Shown in pieces: positions 1 through 8,592 of a stretch of DNA of 64,000 nt. The notes under the pieces are model-generated. The model searched no databases. It saw nothing but the letters and a program-made list of their open reading frames with translations, and was not told the DNA's origin. Position 1 is the first letter of the stretch. Each line of letters begins with the position of its first letter. The stretch is from [Ruminococcus] lactaris ATCC 29176. GTDB lineage: Bacteria; Bacillota; Clostridia; Lachnospirales; Lachnospiraceae. Where the stretch lies: contig NZ_CP102292.1 in the NCBI RefSeq assembly GCF_025152405.1, positions 1,860,001 through 1,924,000 on the forward strand. The letters are read 5' to 3'. Made by a program: the position numbers and the translations under genes.

Positions 1-1094
1 ATCCCAATTGTCTCTCCTGAACGGATCTTCAGATTGATATCGGTCAGTACCGGCTCTTTGCTGTCCTTTTTATAAGCAAATTCTACATTTTTAAATTCGA
101 TTCTTCCATCTTTTACTTCAAAGACAGGATCTGCCGGATTATGAAGGTCACTCTCTTCATTCAGTACTTCTGAAATTCGCTGCATACTGGCTGTACTCAT
201 AGAGATCATGACAAATACCATGGACAGCATCATCAGACTGCTCAGAATATTCATACAGTATGCCAGCAGACTCATCAGTTCCCCGGTCGTCAGCGTACTA
301 CTTATGATCATTTTTGCTCCCAGCCAGCTAATCAGGATAATACAGGTATAAACCGTTGTCATCATCAGCGGTGCATTAAAAATAACATTTCGTTCTGCCT
401 TTACAAAAATCCTGTAAATATTTTCACTTGCTTTCTGAAACTTACTTGTCTCCTGCTCCTCTCTTACATAAGCCTTCACGACACGGATCGCAGAGACATT
501 CTCCTGTACCGATGCATTCAGGTCATCATATTTCGGAAATGCCTGCCGAAAATACGCCGTTGCATGACGGATAATAAAGAAAAGGATCGTACCTAATATA
601 ATGACTGCAACAAGATAGATGCTTGCAAGTCTTGCATTGATCGCAAATGCCATCACCATGGCACAGATCATACTGGCAGGGGCACGCGTGAACATACGCA
701 GTGTCATCATGTACGCATTCTGTACATTCGTCACATCAGTTGTCATACGGGTTACCAGTCCTGCCGTACTGAAATGATCGATATTGGCAAAAGAAAAACT
801 CTGGATATGGTTGAACATTGCCTCACGCAGATTTTTTGCAAATCCTGCAGAAGCCTTTGCTCCAAACCTTCCGCCTGCCAGTCCTGCAAATAATCCGACT
901 GCGGCGGCAACGACCATAATGCCTCCTACTTTGTAAATATGCTGCATATTTCCTGCATTGACCCCTTCATCAATGATCGATGCCATCAGGAACGGGATCA
1001 GCGTCTCCATCAGGACTTCCACGATCATAAATACAGGAGTCACTATGGAAACTCTCTTATATTCTTTTACTTCTTTTAATAATGTCTTTAGCAT
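1..1094 (-). CDS. ABC exporter, membrane plus ATP-binding half-transporter (3' end outside window)
   Basis: This gene runs off the left edge, so only about 364 N-terminal codons are present. The start ATG at 1094 follows a GGAGG site. The translation begins MLKTLLKEVKEYKRVSIV and then shows a six-helix exporter membrane domain over roughly the first 300 residues, including the signatures of type-I ABC exporters (a GLVTRMTTDV segment and an ENVSAIRVVKAY segment, typical of the MsbA/LmrA group). The ATP-binding domain starts near residue 335 (IEFKNVEFAYKKDSKEPVL) and the window ends just before Walker A. Homologues work as homo- or heterodimers that export lipids, peptides or drugs; the substrate cannot be told. 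Its gene partner, if any, is likely downstream, outside the window. The family is clear from the sequence; the substrate is unknown. Confidence 0.9.
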   Translation of the reverse strand, partial: MLKTLLKEVKEYKRVSIVTPVFMIVEVLMETLIPFLMASIIDEGVNAGNMQHIYKVGGIMVVAAAVGLFAGLAGGRFGAKASAGFAKNLREAMFNHIQSFSFANIDHFSTAGLVTRMTTDVTNVQNAYMMTLRMFTRAPASMICAMVMAFAINARLASIYLVAVIILGTILFFIIRHATAYFRQAFPKYDDLNASVQENVSAIRVVKAYVREEQETSKFQKASENIYRIFVKAERNVIFNAPLMMTTVYTCIILISWLGAKMIISSTLTTGELMSLLAYCMNILSSLMMLSMVFVMISMSTASMQRISEVLNEESDLHNPADPVFEVKDGRIEFKNVEFAYKKDSKEPVLTDINLKIRSGETIG

Positions 1095-1151
1095 GGACAT
1101 CCTCCTTTCCTGCTTTCAAAAATGAAATCCATTGTATCCTGTCCGGTCTGT

Positions 1152-2096
1152 TCAGATCAGTGCCAGACTTTTTAAAAGATACAGCCACCCGGTCAGGGTA
1201 AATGCACTGAACAGAGTTGTCAGCATGACGACGCTGGAAGAAAGCACTCCTTCATGTCCCATATTTTTTGCCATCACGAAACTGCTCACAGTCGTCGCCG
1301 ATCCAAGCATGACCAGGATTGCGATCAGTTCTTCCCTTCGGAATCCAAGATATGCTGCAAGCGGGAGAAAAATCGCGACGAATCCGACCAGTTTAATAAA
1401 TGTTGCTGTGACAGCCGGTCTTACTTTTCCCAGTGCTTTCTGAAAGTCAAAGGTTGCTCCCATCGCCATCAGTCCCATTGGTGTCGCAACAGCTCCGATA
1501 CTGGACACTGCCTTATTGAGTATCTGCGGCATCGGGATCTTCAGTGCTGACCAGATCAGCCCTGCCACGATTCCGATAATGATCGGATTTGTCACGATCC
1601 CTTTTAAAGTTTTTTTCCACACTTCCTTATCCAGTGCTTTTCTTTCCGGTTGAAAGAACGACAATACAACCACTGCCATCACATTATAAAGTGGGACACT
1701 TCCAATGATCATCAGCGGAGCCATTCCTGCATTTCCATAAACATTCTGAATAAATGCAATTCCCAGCAGTGCCGCACTGCTCCGATAGGATGACTGGATA
1801 AACTCTCCCTGAATAGTCCTGTCTTTCCATAAAAATGAAATACCTGACACAATCGCAATGCTGATAAATGTAACAATAAAGCAGAAGATCACAAACCGGA
1901 TATTCCATACTTCCTCAAAATCAACCGTTGCAAGGTCACTGAAAAGCAACACCGGAAGCGGAACAAGAAAAACAAATTTATTCATCTTTTCCGCAAATTC
2001 TACATCCATCCACCCAATTTTCCGAAAAACCATTCCCAGTACCATCATGAGAAAAATAGGAACAGTCGCATTCAGACTAAAAATCAAATTTTCCAT
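1152..2096 (-). CDS. AEC family transporter (auxin efflux carrier-like permease)
   Basis: The 314-residue protein is almost entirely hydrophobic, with about ten predicted membrane segments and the two-bundle arrangement of the AEC family (malate permease / auxin efflux carrier-like, PF03547). The N-terminal LNATVPIFLMMVLG segment and the C-terminal MLGSATTVSSFVMA segment are typical of the family; the latter resembles the substrate-site region. Bacterial relatives move malate, malonate or other small organic acids, but the substrate here is not predictable. The start at 2096 has a GGAG site seven bases upstream, and the gene begins only 4 bases after the stop of the large ABC gene at 2101, so the two are probably co-transcribed. 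The ABC exporter at 1094 follows on the same strand after 57 bases. Confidence 0.88.
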   Translation of the reverse strand: MENLIFSLNATVPIFLMMVLGMVFRKIGWMDVEFAEKMNKFVFLVPLPVLLFSDLATVDFEEVWNIRFVIFCFIVTFISIAIVSGISFLWKDRTIQGEFIQSSYRSSAALLGIAFIQNVYGNAGMAPLMIIGSVPLYNVMAVVVLSFFQPERKALDKEVWKKTLKGIVTNPIIIGIVAGLIWSALKIPMPQILNKAVSSIGAVATPMGLMAMGATFDFQKALGKVRPAVTATFIKLVGFVAIFLPLAAYLGFRREELIAILVMLGSATTVSSFVMAKNMGHEGVLSSSVVMLTTLFSAFTLTGWLYLLKSLALI

Positions 2097-2100
2097 TTTA

Positions 2101-5100
2101 TCACTCCGTTCTTAATGCCGTTACCGGATCACTCTTTGCTGCTTTTCTGGAAGGAATCAGTCCTCCAAGTAAAGTAAGCCCGATACTTAAAAGGATCAAA
2201 ACCGCTGCCGGGACAAATGGAAGTGCTGCCCTGACCGCTGTTGTATCTGCCAAGTGATGGATCACCGCATTACATGGAATCAGCAGCAGAAGCGTCAGAC
2301 CAATTCCGATCAGTCCCGCACAAAATCCGATGATAAATGTCTCAGCATTAAAGACTTGCGATACATTTCCTTTGGACGCACCGATGGCACGGAGGATACC
2401 GATTTCTTTTTTTCGCTCCAGTACACTGATATACGTGATGACACCGATCATGATCGAAGAAACGACCAGTGAGATTGCCACAAACGCAATCAGAACGTAA
2501 CTGATGATATCCACAATATCTGTCACGGAAGACATCAGCGTTCCAACTACGTCCGTATATGTGATGACCTGCTCTTCTTTTCCGTCTGCCTCCATCCGGC
2601 TGTTGTAATCATCCAGGATCTTTACAACCTGTTCTTTACTCTGAAAATCTTTTGGATAAATATTAATGCCGGATGGTTCAGAAAAATCAGCATAGCCAAG
2701 TTTCTGTAAATTTCCATCATAAGATGCACTCTGCTTTGATCCAAGAGATAAGAACAACTCCGTTAAGTCTTCCTCACTTACATTCATCTGAAATGCATCT
2801 GCAAAAGCATCCACATCAATACTGATTGCATTTTCCATCACGTTCTGCAGATTCGTGCCGAGCTGTGACATTGCCTGCTGCATGGAATTTTCCATTGCTT
2901 TCGTGATCTGTCCCATCAACTGCTGCACCTGCTTCTCTACCGCCTGTGCCACAGATTCTGACATTGCCCCCATCGCCTGTTCCATATAAGAAGCCATGGC
3001 TTTGGAGAGCTGCTGCTCCAGCGAATCCATATCGACCGCTGCAACCAGTCCTTCAGAAAACCGCTTCTGACCGTCCTCCGTATTCAGATATTCAAGAATA
3101 TGATCTCCCAGCTTTGTCGGATCCGGCAGGCCATTCACTTTTACATAATCAAGATAACCGTTAAGCAGCTCATCTGTCAGTTTTTCAAGCTGTGCATCGC
3201 TGATCTCAAAATCTCGGTCCGACGGATAGATCTTTTCCATCCAGTCGGCAATGATCTTCTGTGCTTCTGCTGTCTGCAGATATTCTGTCAGATACTCATC
3301 AGATTTTGCAGGATCTGTATAACCATTTTTAATGAGGAACTCCTGATAACCCGACATGAGATTTCGGAGCAGTTCCTGTATCTGTTCTGCACTGACTTTG
3401 ACTTCTCCGTTGGCTTTTAAAATCTCTTTCAGATTATCCGAAAGGATCTTTCTTGCAGTTTCCGAACGCAGATAATTTCTGAGATCTTCCTGTAAATTGG
3501 AATAATCTGCCTCCGGATGCGTCTTTGCATACTCCTGATATCCTTCCAGCATACTGGCAGATAACTTCTGCATTCCATCCGATGAAACCTCGACTTTTAT
3601 CCCTTTTAACAGCTTTTGCAGATCCATTGCAGGCAGTCCGTCCAGATTCAGATCTAGGCTGCCACTGTCCATCATTCCTGACAGATCCAGTGCATTTCCA
3701 CCGGATGTAAAGACTCCTGAAAAATCCGATGCTGTTCCAAGTCCTGCAAGTACAGACTCATCCATCTTAAATGCCTTTTGCAATGCTGCTTCATCTACAG
3801 TAAAAAGCGAATCTTCTGAAAAGCTGCTCTCTCCGTCCTCCTCTCCGAACTTCTTATTTGTAAATACATTAACTCCTGCATCTGCAAGCTGCTGCTTTAC
3901 GATCTCACTGTCTGCTGCCTGCTCTGCCACATACCTGGTCAGTGATGCCGGATAGCAGATGCCCGGATTCAGGGAAGAAGCTGCTGCTCCTTCCCTGGGC
4001 TGTACTACACCAACGATCCGAATCGTCTCTCCATTTTCTACCAGTTTCTTCATATAAGAAGCATTATCTGTTTTATCCTTCCAGACCTTATACTGACTGT
4101 CATATTCATAAAAGTCAGAACTGTTCACCAGTTTAAACGTCGTTCCCACGATCTGATCGTAACTGTAATCCTGAAAATCGGATGGTACATCAATCGTCTC
4201 TTCATTCATAAACTGCCGGATCATCTCATCCAGCTCCAGCGGATCTCTCAGTCCCAGCGTATATGCTACAAAATCACTGATACTTCCATTAGAAGAAAGC
4301 ACCAGGACACACTCATTATATTTTTCCGGCCATTTTCCTGCTTTCACATCATACTGACTTTCGTAGAGACTTCTGGTTTCAGGCATCTCAAAAAATACAT
4401 CCGTACTCATCATAGATGACATGATACTGTTGGAACTGCTCGATGATCCAAGTCCCAGAGAAGAAAAAGACTGATCCGGATGTACCTGACGGACACCATC
4501 CTTCTCCTCTTTAAAGATCTGAGGCGTTACACTATAGGAATATTCCACGGCATTCGTATACTTTTCAATTCCGCTTTTTCCTTCATCAAGATATTCTTTT
4601 AAAGATTTCAGGTCATTGGAATCCATCGTCGAAAACATATTGGTTACCAGTTGCATGACTTTGACTTTTCCATCCTCATTGTCTGCCGTATCCTTTTCAT
4701 CATCGGCTGCCATCTCAGATGCATTTCCGACCATCATGGAAGTGATATCAAATCCGGTACTCTGAATCTGTAAAGGATACTCTGACAGAGTCTCTTCTTC
4801 CACATTCTGAATGTATTCATTGACTCCATTGGACAGAGAAAGAATCAGTGCAATCCCGATGATTCCGATGGAACCTGCAAAAGCAGTCAGAAGTGTCCTT
4901 GCTTTTTTGGTCTTCAGATTATTAAAACTCAGTGCCAGTGCCGTCAGAAATGACATCGACGACTTTCCCATATTTTTATGCTTCGGTGGTTCTGCCTGCG
5001 TTTCATCCACTTCATATGGATCCGTATCGGAACGGATCTTCCCGTCACGCAGGGTCACGATCCTGGTGGCATACTGTTCTGCCAGTTCCGGGTTGTGCGT

Positions 5101-5694
5101 GACCATCACAACCAGACGGTCTTTTGCCACCTCCTGAAGCAGATCCATGACCTGCACACTGGTATCGCTGTCCAACGCTCCGGTCGGCTCATCTGCCAGT
5201 AAAATGTCAGGATCATTGACCAATGCCCTTGCGATCGCCACTCTCTGCATCTGACCGCCCGACATCTGACTTGGTCTTTTATGGAGCTGCTTTCCAAGCC
5301 CCACCTTTTCCAGTGCTTCTGTTGCACGTCTTCTTCGTTCACTCTTTCCGATTCCCGAGATTGTCAGTGCCAGTTCTACATTTGCCAGCACACTCTGATG
5401 CGGGATCAGATTATAACTCTGAAAAACGAATCCGATGGTATGGTTTCTATAGGAATCCCAGTCTCTGTCTTTATATTTTTGGGTTGAAATCCCGTTAATG
5501 ATCAGATCTCCACTGTCATACCGGTCCAGCCCACCAATGATATTAAGCAGGGTTGTCTTACCGGAACCACTGGGACCCAGAATGGCAACAAATTCATTAT
5601 CCCTTAAATTCAGGCTCACATCATCCAGGGCTTTCTGCACCAGTCCCCCTGTTCTGTATTCTTTGCAGACATTCTTTATCTGTAACATAGGCAT
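2101..5694 (-). CDS. Large fused ABC transporter: LolD/MacB-type ATPase plus FtsX-like permease with a repeat-bearing extracellular insert
   Basis: The 1197-residue protein begins with a complete ATPase domain (residues 1-225): Walker A GPSGSGKTT at 40-48, signature MSGGQ at 144-148 and Walker B ILLADEP at 164-170. One membrane helix follows at about 265-287. A large extracellular part spans about 290-1055, and the last 140 residues hold three membrane helices with the MacB/FtsX core (EIGILRAIGASKG near 1097-1109). The extracellular part carries three repeats with an exact 64-residue period (Gly-Tyr at 718, 782 and 846), then a Gln/Met-rich probably helical stretch at 890-960. Known MacB-type pumps do not carry substrate through a membrane channel but transmit ATP-driven motion to the outside. 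Relatives in Firmicutes handle antimicrobial peptides or cell-wall hydrolases; the role here is not known. The start has an AAAGGAGCAG site upstream. Confidence 0.9.
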   Translation of the reverse strand: MPMLQIKNVCKEYRTGGLVQKALDDVSLNLRDNEFVAILGPSGSGKTTLLNIIGGLDRYDSGDLIINGISTQKYKDRDWDSYRNHTIGFVFQSYNLIPHQSVLANVELALTISGIGKSERRRRATEALEKVGLGKQLHKRPSQMSGGQMQRVAIARALVNDPDILLADEPTGALDSDTSVQVMDLLQEVAKDRLVVMVTHNPELAEQYATRIVTLRDGKIRSDTDPYEVDETQAEPPKHKNMGKSSMSFLTALALSFNNLKTKKARTLLTAFAGSIGIIGIALILSLSNGVNEYIQNVEEETLSEYPLQIQSTGFDITSMMVGNASEMAADDEKDTADNEDGKVKVMQLVTNMFSTMDSNDLKSLKEYLDEGKSGIEKYTNAVEYSYSVTPQIFKEEKDGVRQVHPDQSFSSLGLGSSSSSNSIMSSMMSTDVFFEMPETRSLYESQYDVKAGKWPEKYNECVLVLSSNGSISDFVAYTLGLRDPLELDEMIRQFMNEETIDVPSDFQDYSYDQIVGTTFKLVNSSDFYEYDSQYKVWKDKTDNASYMKKLVENGETIRIVGVVQPREGAAASSLNPGICYPASLTRYVAEQAADSEIVKQQLADAGVNVFTNKKFGEEDGESSFSEDSLFTVDEAALQKAFKMDESVLAGLGTASDFSGVFTSGGNALDLSGMMDSGSLDLNLDGLPAMDLQKLLKGIKVEVSSDGMQKLSASMLEGYQEYAKTHPEADYSNLQEDLRNYLRSETARKILSDNLKEILKANGEVKVSAEQIQELLRNLMSGYQEFLIKNGYTDPAKSDEYLTEYLQTAEAQKIIADWMEKIYPSDRDFEISDAQLEKLTDELLNGYLDYVKVNGLPDPTKLGDHILEYLNTEDGQKRFSEGLVAAVDMDSLEQQLSKAMASYMEQAMGAMSESVAQAVEKQVQQLMGQITKAMENSMQQAMSQLGTNLQNVMENAISIDVDAFADAFQMNVSEEDLTELFLSLGSKQSASYDGNLQKLGYADFSEPSGINIYPKDFQSKEQVVKILDDYNSRMEADGKEEQVITYTDVVGTLMSSVTDIVDIISYVLIAFVAISLVVSSIMIGVITYISVLERKKEIGILRAIGASKGNVSQVFNAETFIIGFCAGLIGIGLTLLLLIPCNAVIHHLADTTAVRAALPFVPAAVLILLSIGLTLLGGLIPSRKAAKSDPVTALRTE

Positions 5695-5742
5695 CTGCTC
5701 CTTTTATTTGCATTGTCTTTTATCATACTATATTTTAATTTT

Positions 5743-5940
5743 TGATACCAGGGGCAAAAGGTCTGACACCACGTGTGCTCGCACACCAGTGGTAGAATGA
5801 CCTTGTGACCTGCCCCAATATGAGCATAAAAGTAGGGCGTAAGCACCACGATATGCGAATGTTGGGTAGGATTGTGGGGGCACGTAGTGCGTAACAATCC
5901 GCAGGTATCATAGTCGGGGGCTTTTGACCCCGACATCTAA
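5743..5940. repeat. Intergenic repeat element, copy A
   Basis: This stretch starts with TGATACCAGGGGCAAAAGG and ends with GGTATCA followed by a GGGGGCTTTTGACCCCGAC hairpin, so its ends are roughly inverted copies (TGATACC against GGTATCA; GGGGCAAAAGG against CTTTTGACCCC). Near the left end it contains the perfect hairpin GTGTGC-TC-GCACAC. A shorter relative lies at 19018-19085, with the same start and a hairpin in the same place but a different stem sequence. The element fills most of the gap between the large ABC gene and the GH123-like gene. I infer a dispersed non-coding element (MITE-like or an RNA structure); no transposase or target duplication is visible. Confidence 0.55.
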
Positions 5941-5948
5941 TTTTTTGG

Positions 5949-8459
5949 TCAAAAGATCTTTTTTCTTATCCGACACCCATATCCGACTCCCGGTTTTTTC
6001 CCTTCTGACAAATAGTTTTTCAATGCTTTTTGCAGACTGGTGTTCTCAGGATATGCCTCCGGATCTTCCAGTATTCTTCCAAAAACCCTTTCCTCTGCCT
6101 GACGGTTTTCCAGATTCACAGACTGAATTTCAAAGCAATTCTGAAACTGAAGGATTCCGCTTTCTTTCTCCAGCAGCTCTTTCAGTGCCGGAGAAAGCAG
6201 CCAGGATTCGCAGTCATACAGTTTATAGGAAGAACCAAAAAAACGGTCCGCCCATGCAAAAGATGCTTCACATCCTTCACGGCTCAGAGATTCTCCTTCC
6301 GGTACATGGACATGGATCACTTTCTGCCCCTCATCCGGCTCAAACTGAAGTCTTCCAAGCCGGAATAATTTCATTTTCAAATGAAGTTTCAGCCACTGCT
6401 CCTCGCAAAGTCCGATCTTTTTTCTTTCTTTTACACAATGCCGATACCAGATTGTAAAATCTGAAAATGTCGCATCATACACTTCATCCGGTATTTCTTT
6501 TTCTACATACTCTTTATACAGATCCGTTGCAAAACGGACATATAAAGAAAGAAGAAGTCCTTCTTTTTCCTGTTCTCCTGCAAGCATTTCAAAAAATTTT
6601 TCTTCTTTTTTATAAAATAATTCTTTCCATCTGTGGTATTCCTGCTCCGTCATCTTCAGAATCCGTACCACATCTCTTCCCTCTTTCGGCAGCCTGATCC
6701 TTTCCATCAGTTGTTCTTCATCCACTGCATACCGGCAGGACAGTATACCGACTGCCCGATGCAGCCGTTCCACTTCTTCTGCCAGTTCTCTTTTTATCTG
6801 CTCATCTGCCTCCATAAATCCGGCTGTTCCGACTCCGTTGCTTTTTCCTTTTCCATAAAAGCATCTGACACTGTCCAAAAGCTGTTCTGCCTTCTTTTCA
6901 TATTCCGGTACTTTCTTCATCTGACACAGTTTCCTTACATCATGGATGGCTTCTTCCAGCATCCTGAACCTCGGTGAAACCCGCACATCCGGCTCTTTTT
7001 CCCGCCTTTCTCCGGGATACACCAAGAACATATCCCCTGCTTCAAAATAGCAGTGGACATTTTCCTCCAGAGGATCTTTACACCAGGCATCATATGCCCA
7101 TTTCAGAAATCCATCCGCACCACATGACTCGATATACCAGATTGTCCATGCAGCTTCACCCGGATCACTCATGGAAAAGATGCCCGGATAATCATGGATC
7201 ATACTGTAAATGCTTGTCAGCTTTCCTTCCTGCCTCCGCCTGCGGACAATCTCCCTGAACAACTCCTGCGGGATCTCCTCATTTGCCAGTGCAGACAGAT
7301 GGGGTGTCACCGTAAATAGTCTGTCCCACATTTCTTTATTATAATGCACCACCGCACCGCCCACTTTCAGGGAATTTCCGTGCCTGTCCGGGAAAGTTGC
7401 GATCAGGTTCAGAGCTGCCTCCATCTCTTCTTTCGGGCGTTCATCCATCGCCAGTATCATCCGGTCAAACCATCCTTTTTCTTCCAGATGTTGTACAAAA
7501 CTCTGTAAAAATGCACTCCACGCCTCAGTCCAGAACTCACTTCCGGGTTCTGCCTGCTTCTCTATTTCTTTTCCATCTTCCCTGTATCGCAACACATTCC
7601 CCCAGGGAACAACAGAATAACACTCTATATAGGACACCTTTACTTCTTTCAGCAAAAACCCAGTCCACCGGTCAAACTCTCCGTATTCAAACTGCCATTT
7701 TCCATTTTCTCTTTTCCATCTGACCATGGACGGATAGTCACACCATGTCTGATGATACCACGGTTCTTCCACGATCGAAGCTGTTCCGATTTTTCCACCA
7801 GCCTCCATATAAGGCCGCATCTGCCGTTTCATGATCTGAAGATGCTCCCTGCCAAAAGGTTCAACCTGATAATATGCCGCACTGGCATAAGGATACTGCC
7901 ACAGATTCAGATAATACTCATTGTCCTGGTCCAGCTTAAGATCCAGCACCCGGATCTTTAACTTCAGGCTCTGCTCCCCACCTTGTTCTGTTCTCACCCG
8001 GATTTTTGTACTGTAAAGCCCCGGTTTTGCATCCTGAGTCGTTGACACCGTGATCCAGATCGGCTGGATGATTCTTCCGTTCTTCTCCAACAGCTTTTCA
8101 CGCTCCATCTGTGAACCATAGATCACATCCGCACTATAGCTTTTGTCTCCCTTCGGTGCTTCCGGCAGACGGTACGACCTCGGCTCCGGGATCCAGTTAC
8201 TTCCCGTATACGTGCTGATCCATTTTTGAAATTCTGCTCTTACCTCTATCCCTTCAGACAAATTTCCTTTTTCATTCATCACCGGATCTGCGATCAGTTC
8301 CAGGTCTTCTGCCTTTTCGTCCAGGATCACTTCCGCCGCTGCATTTCCACGGTCTCCCTGCCATAAAAGCAGTCTCTCCTCCTGCCGATGCTGCTCCGGT
8401 ATTCTGTCCCACTCGGCTCTCCGTTCTTTTTTTATAAATGTATACTGACTGATTCCCAT
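5949..8459 (-). CDS. GH123/DUF4091-type glycoside hydrolase, cytoplasmic
   Basis: The 836-residue protein has an N-terminal beta-rich region (about 1-175) and then a region like the GH123 / DUF4091 catalytic barrel. The adjacent Asp339-Glu340 pair in MDER matches the neighbouring acidic pair used in substrate-assisted catalysis by GH123 N-acetyl-beta-galactosaminidases. The later WYIESCGADGFLKWAYDAW stretch resembles the conserved end of that barrel (W..GADG.L.WAY). There is no signal peptide, so the enzyme should act inside the cell. About 300 extra C-terminal residues are rich in charged helices and unassigned. The start at 8459 has an AGGAGAG site. The gene stands alone: a terminator for gltD lies upstream and a repeat downstream. 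The family assignment is good; substrate (a beta-GalNAc glycan is the family precedent) is inference. Confidence 0.78.
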   Translation of the reverse strand: MGISQYTFIKKERRAEWDRIPEQHRQEERLLLWQGDRGNAAAEVILDEKAEDLELIADPVMNEKGNLSEGIEVRAEFQKWISTYTGSNWIPEPRSYRLPEAPKGDKSYSADVIYGSQMEREKLLEKNGRIIQPIWITVSTTQDAKPGLYSTKIRVRTEQGGEQSLKLKIRVLDLKLDQDNEYYLNLWQYPYASAAYYQVEPFGREHLQIMKRQMRPYMEAGGKIGTASIVEEPWYHQTWCDYPSMVRWKRENGKWQFEYGEFDRWTGFLLKEVKVSYIECYSVVPWGNVLRYREDGKEIEKQAEPGSEFWTEAWSAFLQSFVQHLEEKGWFDRMILAMDERPKEEMEAALNLIATFPDRHGNSLKVGGAVVHYNKEMWDRLFTVTPHLSALANEEIPQELFREIVRRRRQEGKLTSIYSMIHDYPGIFSMSDPGEAAWTIWYIESCGADGFLKWAYDAWCKDPLEENVHCYFEAGDMFLVYPGERREKEPDVRVSPRFRMLEEAIHDVRKLCQMKKVPEYEKKAEQLLDSVRCFYGKGKSNGVGTAGFMEADEQIKRELAEEVERLHRAVGILSCRYAVDEEQLMERIRLPKEGRDVVRILKMTEQEYHRWKELFYKKEEKFFEMLAGEQEKEGLLLSLYVRFATDLYKEYVEKEIPDEVYDATFSDFTIWYRHCVKERKKIGLCEEQWLKLHLKMKLFRLGRLQFEPDEGQKVIHVHVPEGESLSREGCEASFAWADRFFGSSYKLYDCESWLLSPALKELLEKESGILQFQNCFEIQSVNLENRQAEERVFGRILEDPEAYPENTSLQKALKNYLSEGKKPGVGYGCRIRKKIF

Positions 8460-8490
8460 GGTTCTCTCCTGCTATCAATTATTTTCATCT

Positions 8491-8508
8491 GTTAACGCTC
8501 ATTATATC
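8491..8508 (-). promoter_or_regulatory. Promoter-like motif GATATAATGAGCGTTAAC upstream of the GH123-like gene
   Basis: On the minus strand this 18-mer holds a perfect TATAAT, 32 bases before the start codon of the GH123-like gene. The same motif occurs at 57325-57342 and, with one change, at 57435-57452 before an unrelated small gene. No good -35 hexamer sits at 16-18 bases because the gltD terminator occupies that position. Confidence 0.45.
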
Positions 8509-8520
8509 ACAGGAAGAAAA

Positions 8521-8552
8521 AAGATACCCATAGATTTCTCTACGGATATCTT
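8521..8552 (-). terminator. Intrinsic terminator after gltD
   Basis: AAGATA at 8521-8526 pairs with TATCTT at 8547-8552, with inner pairing around a six-base loop. On the minus strand the stem is followed by a run of T, 40 bases after the gltD stop codon. The stem also has T residues on the plus side. Confidence 0.7.
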
Positions 8553-8592
8553 TTTCAGAGAAGATTCCTGTTATATTTTTCAGAGGAATTTC

